Source: Nocardioides nematodiphilus (GTDB taxonomy: Bacteria; Actinomycetota; Actinomycetes; Propionibacteriales; Nocardioidaceae). From it: a stretch of DNA of 64,000 nt. Below are positions 1-8,699 of this stretch, piece after piece. The notes beneath the pieces are model-generated. The model ran no database searches. It saw nothing but the letters and a program-made list of their open reading frames with translations, and had not been told where the DNA came from. The stretch lies in contig NZ_JAIWOY010000008.1 in the NCBI RefSeq assembly GCF_020216525.1, forward strand, positions 62,001 through 126,000, in the 5' to 3' direction. Both the position numbers and the translations under genes were made by a program. Position 1 is the stretch's first letter. Each line of letters begins with the position of its first letter.

Positions 1-285
1 GTTGAGGATGTACGTGCCGGCGCCGGCCTCGATGTCGTGCTCGGCGGCCGCCTCGGGCGTGACGGTCCACGGCATCCGTACGGCCTGCGATTTGATCGTG
101 ATGCCGCGCTCGCGCTCGATGTCCATGCGGTCGAGGTACTGCGCCTTGGCCTCACGCTCGCCGACGACACCCGTCAGCTGCAGCATCCGGTCGGCCAGCG
201 TCGACTTGCCGTGGTCGATGTGGGCGATGATGCAGAAGTTGCGGATGATCGCGGGATCAGTGGATCCGGGCACAGGTGCGGTCAT
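1..285 (-). CDS. lepA: Elongation factor 4 (LepA), N-terminal part
   Basis: Ribosome back-translocase GTPase that acts on stalled elongating ribosomes. Only the first 95 codons are in the window; the gene runs off the left edge. The G1 P-loop AHIDHGKST is at residues 21-29, followed by the effector region with RGITIKSQ, the LepA/EF-G family signature. The ATG at 285 is preceded in frame by no better start and gives the expected short N-terminal extension. lepA near rpsT and holA is a familiar actinobacterial order; here three unrelated genes lie between lepA and rpsT. Confidence 0.95.
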   Translation of the reverse strand, partial: MTAPVPGSTDPAIIRNFCIIAHIDHGKSTLADRMLQLTGVVGEREAKAQYLDRMDIERERGITIKSQAVRMPWTVTPEAAAEHDIEAGAGTYILN

Positions 286-338
286 GGTGCGGCCATCATC
301 CCTTGCCAGGTCCCGTCGAGCCAAAGGCCCGCACTCCC

Positions 339-2063
339 CTACTCGGGGCTGTCCAGGAACTCCCGGGTCTTGGCGATGGCGAAGCCCCAGCCCTGCTGCA
401 CTGTCGGCTTGGGCGGAACGGCGACCTCGTCGGGATTGGTCAGCACGTCGACCAGGACGGGACCGGGGTGGGCCAGCGCCTCGGCGAGCGCCCGGTCGAC
501 CGCCCCGGCCTCCGTGACCCGGATCCCCTTCACGCCGACCGACTCCGCTACCGCGGCGAGATCCGGGTTGTGCAGCACCGTGCCGTACTCCGGGAGGCCG
601 ACCTGCTCCATCTCCAGCTTCACCATCCCGAGACGCCCGTTGTCGAAGACGAGCAGCTTGACCGGCAGGTCGTGGGTCGCGGCGGTGATCAGATCGCCGA
701 GCAGCATCGTCAGGCCGCCGTCGCCGCAGAACGCGATCACCTGGCGGTCCTTGTCGAGCGCCTGGGCGCCGAGCGCCTGCGGCATGGCGTTGGCCATCGA
801 GCCGAGGTTGAACGACCCGAGCAGGCGCCGCTCGCCGCGCATCCGGACGTAGCGGGCCAGCCAGGTGGTCGCCATGCCGGTGTCGGTGGTGAAGACGGCG
901 TCCTCAGCGGCGAGCCGATCGGCCGCTGCCGCCAGGACCTCGGGGCGCACCCGGCCGTCGGGGTTGTCCACCTTGCGGCGCAGCAGCCCGACGGGCTTGC
1001 TCTCGTACGCCGGGTCCGCGATGGCGTCCTGACGCTCGCGCCACGACGCGTACGCCTCGCGGGCCTTGTCGAGGTGCGCCGTGTCGTCCTTGGGACTGAG
1101 CTGGGCGAGCAGCGCCTGCAGCGTCAGGCGGCTGTCGCCCACCACCGCATGGTCGACCGGGTGGCGCCGACCGATCGAGCCACCGTCGATGTCGAGCTGC
1201 ACGACGGTCTTCCCGCTGGGATAGAACTCCTTGTACGGGAAGTCCGTGCCGACCATGAGCAGCAGGTCGCAGCCCTCGAAGGCGACTGCCGAGGCGTGCC
1301 CACCGAGCAGGCCGGACTGGCCGACCTCGTACGGGTTGTCGCGCTCCAGACCCTCCTTGCCCTTGAGCGTGATCACCATCGGCGCGCTGAGCCGCTCGGC
1401 GACCTCCAGCACCTCCGCGCGCGCATGCCGCGCGCCCTGGCCGACCAGCATCGTCACCGAGCCCGCCGCGTTGATCGCCTCGGCCGCCTCCTGCACGGAG
1501 GTCGGGCTCGGCGGCAGCGGCGGGTTGTCGGTGACGAAGCGCGGCGTACGGGTGTGCTTGGCGACGTCGAGGCCGCCGACGTCGCCCGGCAGGGTGAGGA
1601 CCGCGACACCGCGGTGCTGCAGCGCCGCGTTGCCGGCCCGCTCGATCAGGTTGGGCAGCTGCGCGGGGTCGGTGACGGTCGCGTGGAAGACCGCGACGTC
1701 GGAGAAGAGAACCTCGTTGTCGACCTCCTGGAAGAAGTCCGAGCCGATCTCGGGACGCGGCACCTGTCCGCAGATCGCGAGCACCGGCGCATGGGACTTC
1801 TTGGCGTCGTACAGGCCGTTGAGCAGGTGGATCGAGCCGGGGCCGACCGTGCCCATGCAGACGCCGAGGCGGCCGGTGAGCTGCGCCTGCGCGCCGGCGG
1901 CGAAGGCGCCCACCTCCTCGTGACGTACGCCCATCCAGGTGATCCGGTCCTCCTGCCGGATGGCGTCGGTGACGGGGTTGAGGGCGTCGCCGACGACACC
2001 CCACACATGGGTCACGCCATGCTCGGCGAGGGATTCGATGAGCAGCTCGGCAACGGTGGTCAC
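339..2063 (-). CDS. poxB: Thiamine-diphosphate-dependent pyruvate dehydrogenase (quinone), PoxB type
   Basis: Peripheral flavoenzyme that decarboxylates pyruvate to acetate and CO2 and passes electrons to quinone. At 574 aa it matches E. coli PoxB (572 aa) along its length: N-terminal TPP-binding domain with the catalytic glutamate of RHEE (E50), central FAD domain, C-terminal TPP domain with GDG at 447 and the metal-binding Asn near 475. [22 protein letters not shown] is almost as in E. coli. The protein ends at [15 protein letters not shown], so the amphipathic C-terminal tail with which E. coli PoxB binds membrane is shortened. It lies 37 bp downstream of the membrane-anchored glutamate-synthase-like gene on the same strand and probably shares its transcript. 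Confidence 0.93.
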   Translation of the reverse strand: MTTVAELLIESLAEHGVTHVWGVVGDALNPVTDAIRQEDRITWMGVRHEEVGAFAAGAQAQLTGRLGVCMGTVGPGSIHLLNGLYDAKKSHAPVLAICGQVPRPEIGSDFFQEVDNEVLFSDVAVFHATVTDPAQLPNLIERAGNAALQHRGVAVLTLPGDVGGLDVAKHTRTPRFVTDNPPLPPSPTSVQEAAEAINAAGSVTMLVGQGARHARAEVLEVAERLSAPMVITLKGKEGLERDNPYEVGQSGLLGGHASAVAFEGCDLLLMVGTDFPYKEFYPSGKTVVQLDIDGGSIGRRHPVDHAVVGDSRLTLQALLAQLSPKDDTAHLDKAREAYASWRERQDAIADPAYESKPVGLLRRKVDNPDGRVRPEVLAAAADRLAAEDAVFTTDTGMATTWLARYVRMRGERRLLGSFNLGSMANAMPQALGAQALDKDRQVIAFCGDGGLTMLLGDLITAATHDLPVKLLVFDNGRLGMVKLEMEQVGLPEYGTVLHNPDLAAVAESVGVKGIRVTEAGAVDRALAEALAHPGPVLVDVLTNPDEVAVPPKPTVQQGWGFAIAKTREFLDSPE

Positions 2064-2100
2064 GATGGTCCTCCTCGGGGCCGACGGATCGGCGGATCGA

Positions 2101-3720
2101 TCAGGGGCGAAAGCGGTCGGGGTCGGCCAGCTCCCAGTCGCGCACCCAGGTGGGGGGCGGCGACGTGTACAGCTGGCCGGGGCTCAGGTGGTCGAAGATC
2201 TCGTCGTAGCCGAGGATCGTCTGGTGGTCGACGCGCCGGCGCAGCATGTGCGGCCGCAGCTCCTCGAACGAGCTCAGCCCCATCGAGGCGACGACCTGGG
2301 CGGCCTGCTCGACGACCGCCTTCTGATAGTTGAAGACCCGCTCGGACTTCGACGGCACGTCGAGGGCGCGCATCCGCTTGGGATCCTGCGTCGCGACCCC
2401 CACCGGGCAGTGGTTGGTGTGGCAGCGCTGCGACTGGATGCAGCCCACCGCCTGCATCATCGCGCGGGCGGCGTTCGTGTAGTCGGCGCCCTGGAGGATC
2501 CGCTTGACGACGTCGACGCCGCTGGAGACCTTGCCGCTGGCCCCGATCCTGATCCGGTCGCGCAGGCCGACGCCGACCAGGGCGTTGTGCACGGTCATCA
2601 GTCCCTCGGTGAGGGGCATGCCGACGTGGTCCTCGTACTCCAGCGGGGCGGCGCCGGTGCCGCCCTCGGCCCCGTCGACCACGATGAAGTCGGGCGTGAT
2701 GCCCTCCTCGACCATCGCCTTGCAGATCGCGAGGACGTCCACCCGCGAGCCGACGCAGAGCTTGAAGCCGACCGGCTTCCCGCCGGCCAGCTCGCGGAAG
2801 CGCGCGAGGAAGCGGACCAGCTCACGCGGCGTGGAGAACACCTGGTGGTACGCCGGGGAGACGCACTTCTCCCCGACCGGGATCCCGCGGGTGTCGGCGA
2901 TCTCCTGCGTCACCTTGGCCCCGGGCAGGACCCCGCCGATCCCGGGCTTGGCTCCCTGGCTGAGCTTGAGGCTGACCATCTTGACCTGGTCGTCGGCGGC
3001 CTTGGCGGCGAACTCCTGCTCGTCGAAGCCCCCGTCCTTGGTGCGGGCGCCGAAGTAGCCGGACCCGATCTCCCAGACCAGGTCGCCGCCGTTGCGGTGG
3101 TACGGGCTGATCGCGCCCTCACCGGTGTCGTGGGCGAAGCCGCCCATCGCCGCGCCGCGGTTGAGCGCCTCGATCGCGCGGGCCGAGAGCGAGCCGAAGC
3201 TCATCGCCGAGACGTTGAGCAGCGCCATGTCGTACGGCTGGGTGCAGTCCGGCCCGCCGATCCGCACCCGCGGCGGCTCGGGCGCGGGATCCACCGGGAC
3301 GGTGGAGTGCAGCAGGTACTCGTAGCCGATCTCGTCGAGGTCGCGCTCGGTGCCGTACGGCTGCTCCTCCTTGATCCCCTTGGCGCGCTGGTAGATCGCC
3401 GAGCGGGTGTCCCGGTCGAACGGGCGGCCGTCGTAGTTGCGCTCGATGAAGTACTGCTGCATCTCGGGGCGGATGGACTCGAGCAGGTAGCGCATGTGCC
3501 CGACGACCGGGTAGTTGCGCAGGATCGAGTGCTTGCGCTGCACCAGGTCGTAGACACCGAGCACCAGGAGCGCGACGACGAAGGCGGCCAGCAGCAGCCA
3601 GCCCCACCCGCCGATCGCGGCGGCGAGGACGGCGACCAGTGACAGCGCCGCCAGCACGCCGAGGACCAGGAATCTGAGCACGAGACGCCGTACCCGGCAG
3701 GCGACCCGGGCAAGCGCCAC
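2101..3720 (-). CDS. Membrane-anchored FMN-binding glutamate synthase family protein
   Basis: 539 aa. Two hydrophobic helices at about residues 12-62 are followed by a glutamate-synthase central/FMN TIM-barrel domain (SAMSFGSLS near 165, GEGAISPYHR, VDGAEGGTGAAP, GASGKVSSG). The 3Fe-4S cysteine pattern C-x5-C-x4-C is present at C427, C433 and C438. The N-terminal glutaminase domain of true GltB is absent, so it cannot release ammonia from glutamine itself. Stand-alone proteins of this family are common in actinobacteria and their substrate is not settled. It starts 38 bp from a divergent gene and precedes poxB, suggesting a flavoenzyme pair at the membrane; that link is inference. Confidence 0.85.
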   Translation of the reverse strand: MALARVACRVRRLVLRFLVLGVLAALSLVAVLAAAIGGWGWLLLAAFVVALLVLGVYDLVQRKHSILRNYPVVGHMRYLLESIRPEMQQYFIERNYDGRPFDRDTRSAIYQRAKGIKEEQPYGTERDLDEIGYEYLLHSTVPVDPAPEPPRVRIGGPDCTQPYDMALLNVSAMSFGSLSARAIEALNRGAAMGGFAHDTGEGAISPYHRNGGDLVWEIGSGYFGARTKDGGFDEQEFAAKAADDQVKMVSLKLSQGAKPGIGGVLPGAKVTQEIADTRGIPVGEKCVSPAYHQVFSTPRELVRFLARFRELAGGKPVGFKLCVGSRVDVLAICKAMVEEGITPDFIVVDGAEGGTGAAPLEYEDHVGMPLTEGLMTVHNALVGVGLRDRIRIGASGKVSSGVDVVKRILQGADYTNAARAMMQAVGCIQSQRCHTNHCPVGVATQDPKRMRALDVPSKSERVFNYQKAVVEQAAQVVASMGLSSFEELRPHMLRRRVDHQTILGYDEIFDHLSPGQLYTSPPPTWVRDWELADPDRFRP

Positions 3721-3758
3721 CGCACCTGGACAGATCCTGGGAGCGCGGTCCTGGCAGG

Positions 3759-4712
3759 ATGGCGCGGGTGAGTGGTGTGATCCCCGTCGACTATCCCGTC
3801 GGGCGGACCGCCCGCCGTCTCGGCTGGGTGCACCTCCCGCCGCGCGTGCGGGCCGAGGTGGAGCGTCGACTCGGCTCGGCGGTCGTCGAGGACCGGTCCA
3901 GCGAGGCCGGCTTCACGCCGGGCCTGGCCGCGGTGCTGACCTGTGCCGACGGCTCCCGGCACTTCCTCAAGGCGGCCTCGACCAAGGCGCAGAAGGTCGT
4001 CGCCGACGCGTACCGCGGCGAGGTGTCGCAGCTGCGCGCGCTGCCGCCCTCCGCGCCGGCTCCCCGGCTGCGGTGGTCGATGGAGGTCGAGGAGTGGGTG
4101 GTGCTGTGCATCGAGCACGTCGACGCCGTCTCGCCTGCCCGGCCGTGGGCTCCTGCTGATCTCGCGGCGTGCTCGGCCATGCTCGTTCGCGCCGCCGAGG
4201 CACTGACTCCGGCACCGGGCATCGGCACGCCGTCCTTCGCCGAGGAGGTGGGCAGCTGGGCCGGGCTGTGGCACTCCCAGCTCTCCCACCTGCCGCACGC
4301 GGCCGAGTGCGGCGCGCTCGCTGCGCGGATCGACGAGGTGGCCGCCGGCGCGACGCTGGTGCACGGCGACCTGCGCGAGGACAACCTCCTGCTGTCGACG
4401 TCGGGCGAGCAGGCGTGGCTGTGCGACTGGGCCTGGCCCTCGCGCGGCGCGGCCTGGATCGACTCGCTGCTGCTCCTCATCGGGCCGCGCGGCGACGGCC
4501 TCGACGTCGAGGCGCACCTCGCGGCGCACCCGCTGCTGAGCCGTGTCGCAGCCGAGGACATCGACACCGTCCTCGCGCTCCACCTGGGCTATTTCACCGT
4601 CGCCGCGGACCTGCCGCGGGTGAGCAACTCCCCCTGGTTGCGCACGATGGCGGCCTGGCATCGAGACGTGTTGCACGACTGGCTGGCCGAGCGGCGGGGC
4701 TGGCGGGTCTGA
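3759..4712 (+). CDS. Aminoglycoside phosphotransferase (APH) family kinase
   Basis: 317 aa protein-kinase-like small-molecule kinase. The catalytic loop reads HGDLREDN and is followed by the metal-binding CDWAW, the Brenner-type APH signature. The ATP lobe is recognisable upstream (HFLKAAS supplies the likely ATP lysine). The substrate cannot be told from sequence; most such chromosomal actinobacterial genes are not resistance determinants. The start is uncertain: ATG at 3759, or GTG at 3768, which has better spacing to the purine-rich stretch before it. It is divergent from the glutamate-synthase-like gene across only 38 bp. Confidence 0.8.
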   Translation: MARVSGVIPVDYPVGRTARRLGWVHLPPRVRAEVERRLGSAVVEDRSSEAGFTPGLAAVLTCADGSRHFLKAASTKAQKVVADAYRGEVSQLRALPPSAPAPRLRWSMEVEEWVVLCIEHVDAVSPARPWAPADLAACSAMLVRAAEALTPAPGIGTPSFAEEVGSWAGLWHSQLSHLPHAAECGALAARIDEVAAGATLVHGDLREDNLLLSTSGEQAWLCDWAWPSRGAAWIDSLLLLIGPRGDGLDVEAHLAAHPLLSRVAAEDIDTVLALHLGYFTVAADLPRVSNSPWLRTMAAWHRDVLHDWLAERRGWRV

Positions 4713-4731
4713 TCGTGGGGCATGAGCGGAT

Positions 4732-4761
4732 TTGAGGGCACTCCCGCGCCGCTGCTAATCT
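4732..4761 (+). promoter_or_regulatory. Candidate housekeeping promoter for rpsT
   Basis: TTGAGG (4732-4737) and TAATCT (4756-4761) are separated by 18 bp, close to the sigma-70/HrdB consensus. They lie about 110 bp upstream of the rpsT start. The leader in between contains CCCCTC/GAGGGG complementary segments that could fold. No mapping data; judged by eye. Confidence 0.5.
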
Positions 4762-4871
4762 CGGTAGTCGCGTGTTCGCAGTTGGGCCTCTCCCCTCTGA
4801 TTTCCCCGAGGGGCCGGGCGGATCGCACCGAAGACCTAACTGAGCCGAACCCCAAGGACTGAAAGAAGCAC

Positions 4872-5129
4872 ATGGCGAACATCAAGTCGCAGATCAAGCG
4901 CAACAAGCAGGCCATCAAGGCGACCGAGCGCAACAAGGCCGTCAAGAGCGAGCTCAAGACCGCCATCCGCAAGTTCCGCGAGGCCGCGGACGCCGGCGCC
5001 GAGAACGCCGCCGAGCTGGGCCGCGCCGCGACCCGCCTGCTCGACAAGGCCGCCTCGAAGGGTGTCATCCACAAGAACCAGGCCGCGAACCGCAAGTCGT
5101 CGGTCGCCAAGAAGGCCTCTTCGCTCTGA
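4872..5129 (+). CDS. rpsT: 30S ribosomal protein S20
   Basis: 85-aa, very basic all-helical protein that binds 16S rRNA in the 30S subunit body. It begins [16 protein letters not shown] and contains [11 protein letters not shown], typical for S20, and the length is standard. A GAAAG ribosome-binding site lies 9 bp upstream. The gene is monocistronic: its own promoter candidate lies upstream and a hairpin terminator directly after it. It faces holA tail to tail across the 22-bp repeat array, a conserved actinobacterial neighbourhood. Confidence 0.98.
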   Translation: MANIKSQIKRNKQAIKATERNKAVKSELKTAIRKFREAADAGAENAAELGRAATRLLDKAASKGVIHKNQAANRKSSVAKKASSL

Positions 5130-5147
5130 TCTTCTGAGCATCTCGTC

Positions 5148-5180
5148 GGCCCCGTCTCGCAAGAGGCGGGGCCTTCGTCG
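5148..5180 (+). terminator. Rho-independent terminator of rpsT
   Basis: A 10-bp stem (5148-5157 with 5164-5173, one G-U pair) closes a CGCAAG loop and is followed by a T-rich run (TTCGTCGTTT). It starts 18 bp after the rpsT stop codon. Confidence 0.85.
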
Positions 5181-5187
5181 TTTCGCC

Positions 5188-5289
5188 GAGTCGGCCCTCC
5201 GGCACCGCCGACTCGGCCCTCCCGCACCGCCGACTCGGCCCTCCCGCACCGCTGACTCGGCCCTGCGGCACGGCTGAGTCGGCCGTCCG
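5188..5289. repeat. 22-bp tandem repeat array A, 3' of holA
   Basis: Four full units of 22 bp (starts at 5188, 5210, 5232, 5254) plus a partial unit that runs into the holA stop codon (5290). Units differ at a few positions, and each contains the near-palindrome CCGACTCGG. The same unit, in inverted orientation, forms array B at 6271-6365 on the other side of holA. It fills the space between the converging rpsT and holA. Confidence 0.9.
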
Positions 5290-6240
5290 TCAGCGGCGCA
5301 GACCAGTGATCGTCAGCACGAGCCGCTCGAGGGTGTACTCGGGATCGCTCGCCGCGCCCTTGAGGTCGGCGTCGGCCTGGGCGACCGCGCGGATCGCCGC
5401 GGCAAGCCCCGCCTCGTCCCAGCCGCGGGCGACGGACGGCAGCTTCTTGAGGGCGTACGGATTGATCGACTTGCGGTTGCCGCCGACGTAGTTGGCCAAG
5501 GTGCGGAGCTGTCCCGCGATGCTGCTGAGCAGGTAGACGGCGCTGGTGCCGGACTCGATCGCCCATCGCACGCCTTCCATCGCCTCGAGCCGCTGACCGG
5601 CCAGGAGCGCGTCGGCGATCTCGAAGTTCTTCACCTCGGCGCGGCCACCGAAGTACTGCGCCACCTGCTGCTCGCCGATCGTCGTGCCCGGGAAGTCGCT
5701 GACCAGCTGTTCGAGCGCCGAGGAGAGCATCCGCAGGTCCTCCCCGACCGCCTGGATCAGGAATGCGGCCGCGTCCGGCTCGATCCGGGCGCCGTGTGCC
5801 TTCGCCTCCGCGGTGACGTACTTCGGCAGGTCCCAGGTCTTGATCGACTCGGACTTCACCTCGGTCACGGTGGGCAGCTTGCGAAGCTTGGCCAACGTGC
5901 CGCTGCCCTTGGGGCCGCCGCCGTGCACCAGGACCAGCGCGACCTCCTCAGCCGGTTGGGTGGCGTAGTCGACGAGGCCGGCGACGGACTCATCGGGGAG
6001 GTTCTCCAGGGCGCGTACGACGACGCAGCGCACGCTGGAGAAGAGACTGGGCGCGCTGAGCTCGCCGAGGGTGCCGAGGGTGAGGTCGTTGGCGAGAGTA
6101 TCGGCGAGCTCGGCCTCCGGGTCGTACTTCTTGACCGCGGCTCGCACCGAACGCACGGTCCGCTCGCTGAGGAACTCCTCCTTGCCCGTCACCAGGATCA
6201 CCCGGCCCAGGACGTCGGCAGCGCTCGGTGTGCTCGTCAT
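5290..6240 (-). CDS. holA: DNA polymerase III delta subunit (clamp-loader)
   Basis: 316 aa from the ATG at 6240 (an in-frame start 21 bp upstream is less likely). The delta subunit opens the beta sliding clamp in the replicative clamp-loader complex. Family features: N-terminal GKEEFLSERTV, internal LRMLSSALEQL, VAQYFGGRAEVKNFEIADALL and the C-terminal helical domain ending LERLVLTITGLRR. It follows comEC on the same strand across 125 bp of 22-bp repeats (array B); array A follows its stop codon. The comEA-comEC-holA order opposite rpsT is conserved in many Gram-positive bacteria. Confidence 0.93.
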   Translation of the reverse strand: MTSTPSAADVLGRVILVTGKEEFLSERTVRSVRAAVKKYDPEAELADTLANDLTLGTLGELSAPSLFSSVRCVVVRALENLPDESVAGLVDYATQPAEEVALVLVHGGGPKGSGTLAKLRKLPTVTEVKSESIKTWDLPKYVTAEAKAHGARIEPDAAAFLIQAVGEDLRMLSSALEQLVSDFPGTTIGEQQVAQYFGGRAEVKNFEIADALLAGQRLEAMEGVRWAIESGTSAVYLLSSIAGQLRTLANYVGGNRKSINPYALKKLPSVARGWDEAGLAAAIRAVAQADADLKGAASDPEYTLERLVLTITGLRR

Positions 6241-6270
6241 GATGGCGTCAGCCTGCCACATCGGCCGGAG

Positions 6271-6365
6271 GGCCGAGTCGGCGGTGCGGGATGGCCGAGT
6301 CGGCGGTGCGGGATGGCCGAGTCGGCGGTGCGGGAGGGCCGAGTCGGCGGTGCGGGAGGGCCGAG
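6271..6365. repeat. 22-bp tandem repeat array B, 3' of comEC
   Basis: Four units of 22 bp (starts 6271, 6293, 6315, 6337), almost identical, plus a partial unit from 6359 that runs into the comEC stop codon (6366-6368). It is the reverse complement of the array A unit. It occupies most of the comEC-holA gap, so it would be transcribed if the two genes are cotranscribed. Confidence 0.9.
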
Positions 6366-8690
6366 TCAGCGGGTCTCATAGCCCATTCCGGCGCCATCCA
6401 CGGTGACCGCGACGGAGCCGTCCTGGTCGGTCCGCAGCACCCTCACACCGTCGGTGGTGAGCGGAATCAGGGTGGAGGGAGCCGGATGGCCGTACTCGTT
6501 GTCGGCGCCGACCGAGGCGATCGCGAGCCGGGGGTGGAGGCCGAGGAGCCAGTCCTCGTCCTGGTAGCGCGATCCGTGGTGCGGGATCTTGAGTACGTCG
6601 ACGTGCAGGCCCGGCACGCTGCGCGCGATCGCCTCCTGCCCGTCGGGCTCGACGTCGCCGGTGAGCAGGATCGAGAGCCCGTGTGTACGGGCGAGCAGCA
6701 CGACGCTGGCGCCGTTGGCGGTGGAGCCGTCGCCCGGCCCCGTCGTCGGTGAGTCTGCGGTCGGCCAGAGCACCTGGAGCGTCACCTCCCCCACCTGCAC
6801 GGTCGCCCCGTACGGCGCCGGGAGCGGCACCACGCCCGCCCGGCGCGCCGCGCGCTGGACCTCGGCCACCCCCTCCGGCGGGTCCTGCAGCCGGGTGGTC
6901 CAGATCCGGCCCACGCGGCGGCCCTCGACGACCGCCTCGATCCCGCCGACGTGGTCGGCGTGGAAGTGGGTGAGCACCAGCAGCGGCACGTCCCGGATGC
7001 CGAGGCGGTCGAGGCAGTCGTCCATCGGCCGCGGATCGGGACCGGCGTCGATGACGACGCCGGCGTGCGGGCCGCTGCGCAGGACCGTCCCGTCGCCCTG
7101 CCCGACGTCGCACACCAGATAGACCCAATCCGGCGGTGGCCACCCCGGCGCCGGCCAACGGATGACCGTGACGACAACCAGACCGAGGCAGCAGAAGGCC
7201 CCGGTGCCGCGACGCCGCAGCACGCGCGGCATGCAGAAGGCGATCACGACGACGAGCAGCGTGAGGACGCCGATCGCGATCGCCCCGGTCCCCCAGCCGA
7301 TCGCCGCGGTCGGCAACGCCGCGGTGCGCTGGGCGACCGTGACGATCCAGGCGACGCACCACCAGGCGAGCCAGCCGACGCACCTCCCCAGCCAGGGCCA
7401 CACCAGCCCGAGCAGACCGCCGAGGAGTCCGAGCACGGTGGCCGGGCCGACCGCCGGCTCGGCCAGCAGGTTCGCCAGCACCGCGACGATGCTGACCTGT
7501 CCGGAGATCACCGCGATCAGGGGCGTACAGGCCAGCTGGGCGGCGGCCGGGACGGCGATGGCCTCCGCGAGCCACCGGGGCAGCCAGCGGGCGAGAGCAT
7601 CCCGCCACGACGGGGCGAGGAGGAGGATCCCGGCGGTCGCCAGCACCGAGAGCGCGAAGCCCATCGAGGTCGCCAGGGTCGGGTCGAGCAGCATCAGCAC
7701 CAGGACGGCGCCACCCAGTCCGCGCAACCCGCGGGACCGGCCGTTGTGCCCCATCGCCAGCAGTCCGACGGCGCCCATGGCGGCGGCGCGCAGCACGCTG
7801 GGCTCTGTCCGGGCGAGCACCACGAAGCCGACGATGCCCAGGGTCGCCACCACCGGCAGCCAGCGCCCACGCACCCCGACCCAGCGCGCCACGATGAGCA
7901 GGAAGCCGACGACGAGCGTCAGGTTGGTGCCGGAGACGGCCAGGAGATGAGTGAGCCCGGTCGTCCGGAAGTCATCGCTGATCGTATCGTCGACCCCGCT
8001 CTCGTCCCCATCGACCAGCGCCGGCACGATCCCGCGCTCCGGGTCGGGACGGCCTGCCACCGATGCTCGTACGGCGGCACGCAGCTGTGCGGACGCCTGC
8101 CACCACACGTCGGGACCGTCGAGGCGCCGCGGATCGGCATCGGCCAACACCAGCGCTGCGGTGTCGGGCTCGTCGGCCACGACCAGGCGTCCCGAGGTGG
8201 CGACGGTCTCCCCGAGCGGCACGTGCGCCCAGGCGGTGTCACCGAGCAGCACGACGGGTGCCCGGACCGAGAAGGTGTGGCCGCGGCCCGTCACCACACG
8301 CACCTGCGCGCGCAGAAGCTGCCGCGTGCCGTGCGCCTCGACGATCGTGCGCGGATCCGAGGTCACCACCGCGACGACCTGCACCTCTGCACCGCGTTGC
8401 GCGAGCCTCGCCACCGGGTCGTGCCGGATCTGCAGGGTCCGGAAGCCGGCCACGGCGAGCACCGCGAGCAGGACCGCGATCGCGCCGACCGCGGTCGCGC
8501 GGAGCGCGGGTCGCCGAACGGCCATCGCAGTGGCGCCGCCCAGGGCGACGACGCCCGCGGCGACGGCTGCCCCCGCCTGATGGGCGGCCAGCGCCGCGAG
8601 AAGTCCGCCCGCCCAGGCGCACAGGCCGATCAGCGGCAGCCGGAGGTCGCGCGTGGCGACGGATCCATCACCCGACAAGGACGGAGCCAT
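6366..8690 (-). CDS. comEC: ComEC/Rec2 family DNA-uptake channel protein
   Basis: 774 aa. N-terminal membrane helices and an extracellular DUF4131-like region, then the multi-helix Competence domain (LLAVSGTNLTLVVGFL, a ComEC hallmark) and a C-terminal metallo-beta-lactamase domain. That domain keeps HFHADH (about residues 575-580), GDV near 679 and PHHGS near 704, consistent with a nuclease role in degrading the non-transported strand. Start taken at ATG 8690; a GTG one codon upstream is possible. It begins 9 bp after the comEA stop. Competence in this lineage is not generally demonstrated, so transformation is inferred from family. Confidence 0.93.
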   Translation of the reverse strand: MAPSLSGDGSVATRDLRLPLIGLCAWAGGLLAALAAHQAGAAVAAGVVALGGATAMAVRRPALRATAVGAIAVLLAVLAVAGFRTLQIRHDPVARLAQRGAEVQVVAVVTSDPRTIVEAHGTRQLLRAQVRVVTGRGHTFSVRAPVVLLGDTAWAHVPLGETVATSGRLVVADEPDTAALVLADADPRRLDGPDVWWQASAQLRAAVRASVAGRPDPERGIVPALVDGDESGVDDTISDDFRTTGLTHLLAVSGTNLTLVVGFLLIVARWVGVRGRWLPVVATLGIVGFVVLARTEPSVLRAAAMGAVGLLAMGHNGRSRGLRGLGGAVLVLMLLDPTLATSMGFALSVLATAGILLLAPSWRDALARWLPRWLAEAIAVPAAAQLACTPLIAVISGQVSIVAVLANLLAEPAVGPATVLGLLGGLLGLVWPWLGRCVGWLAWWCVAWIVTVAQRTAALPTAAIGWGTGAIAIGVLTLLVVVIAFCMPRVLRRRGTGAFCCLGLVVVTVIRWPAPGWPPPDWVYLVCDVGQGDGTVLRSGPHAGVVIDAGPDPRPMDDCLDRLGIRDVPLLVLTHFHADHVGGIEAVVEGRRVGRIWTTRLQDPPEGVAEVQRAARRAGVVPLPAPYGATVQVGEVTLQVLWPTADSPTTGPGDGSTANGASVVLLARTHGLSILLTGDVEPDGQEAIARSVPGLHVDVLKIPHHGSRYQDEDWLLGLHPRLAIASVGADNEYGHPAPSTLIPLTTDGVRVLRTDQDGSVAVTVDGAGMGYETR

Positions 8691-8699
8691 CACTCAGCG

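Noticed and set aside
3759-4712. Aminoglycoside resistance gene
   Set aside because: Only the general APH fold is visible; no resistance subgroup or mobile context supports resistance.
5188-6365. CRISPR-like short repeats around holA
   Set aside because: 22-bp units follow each other without spacers, and no cas genes are nearby.
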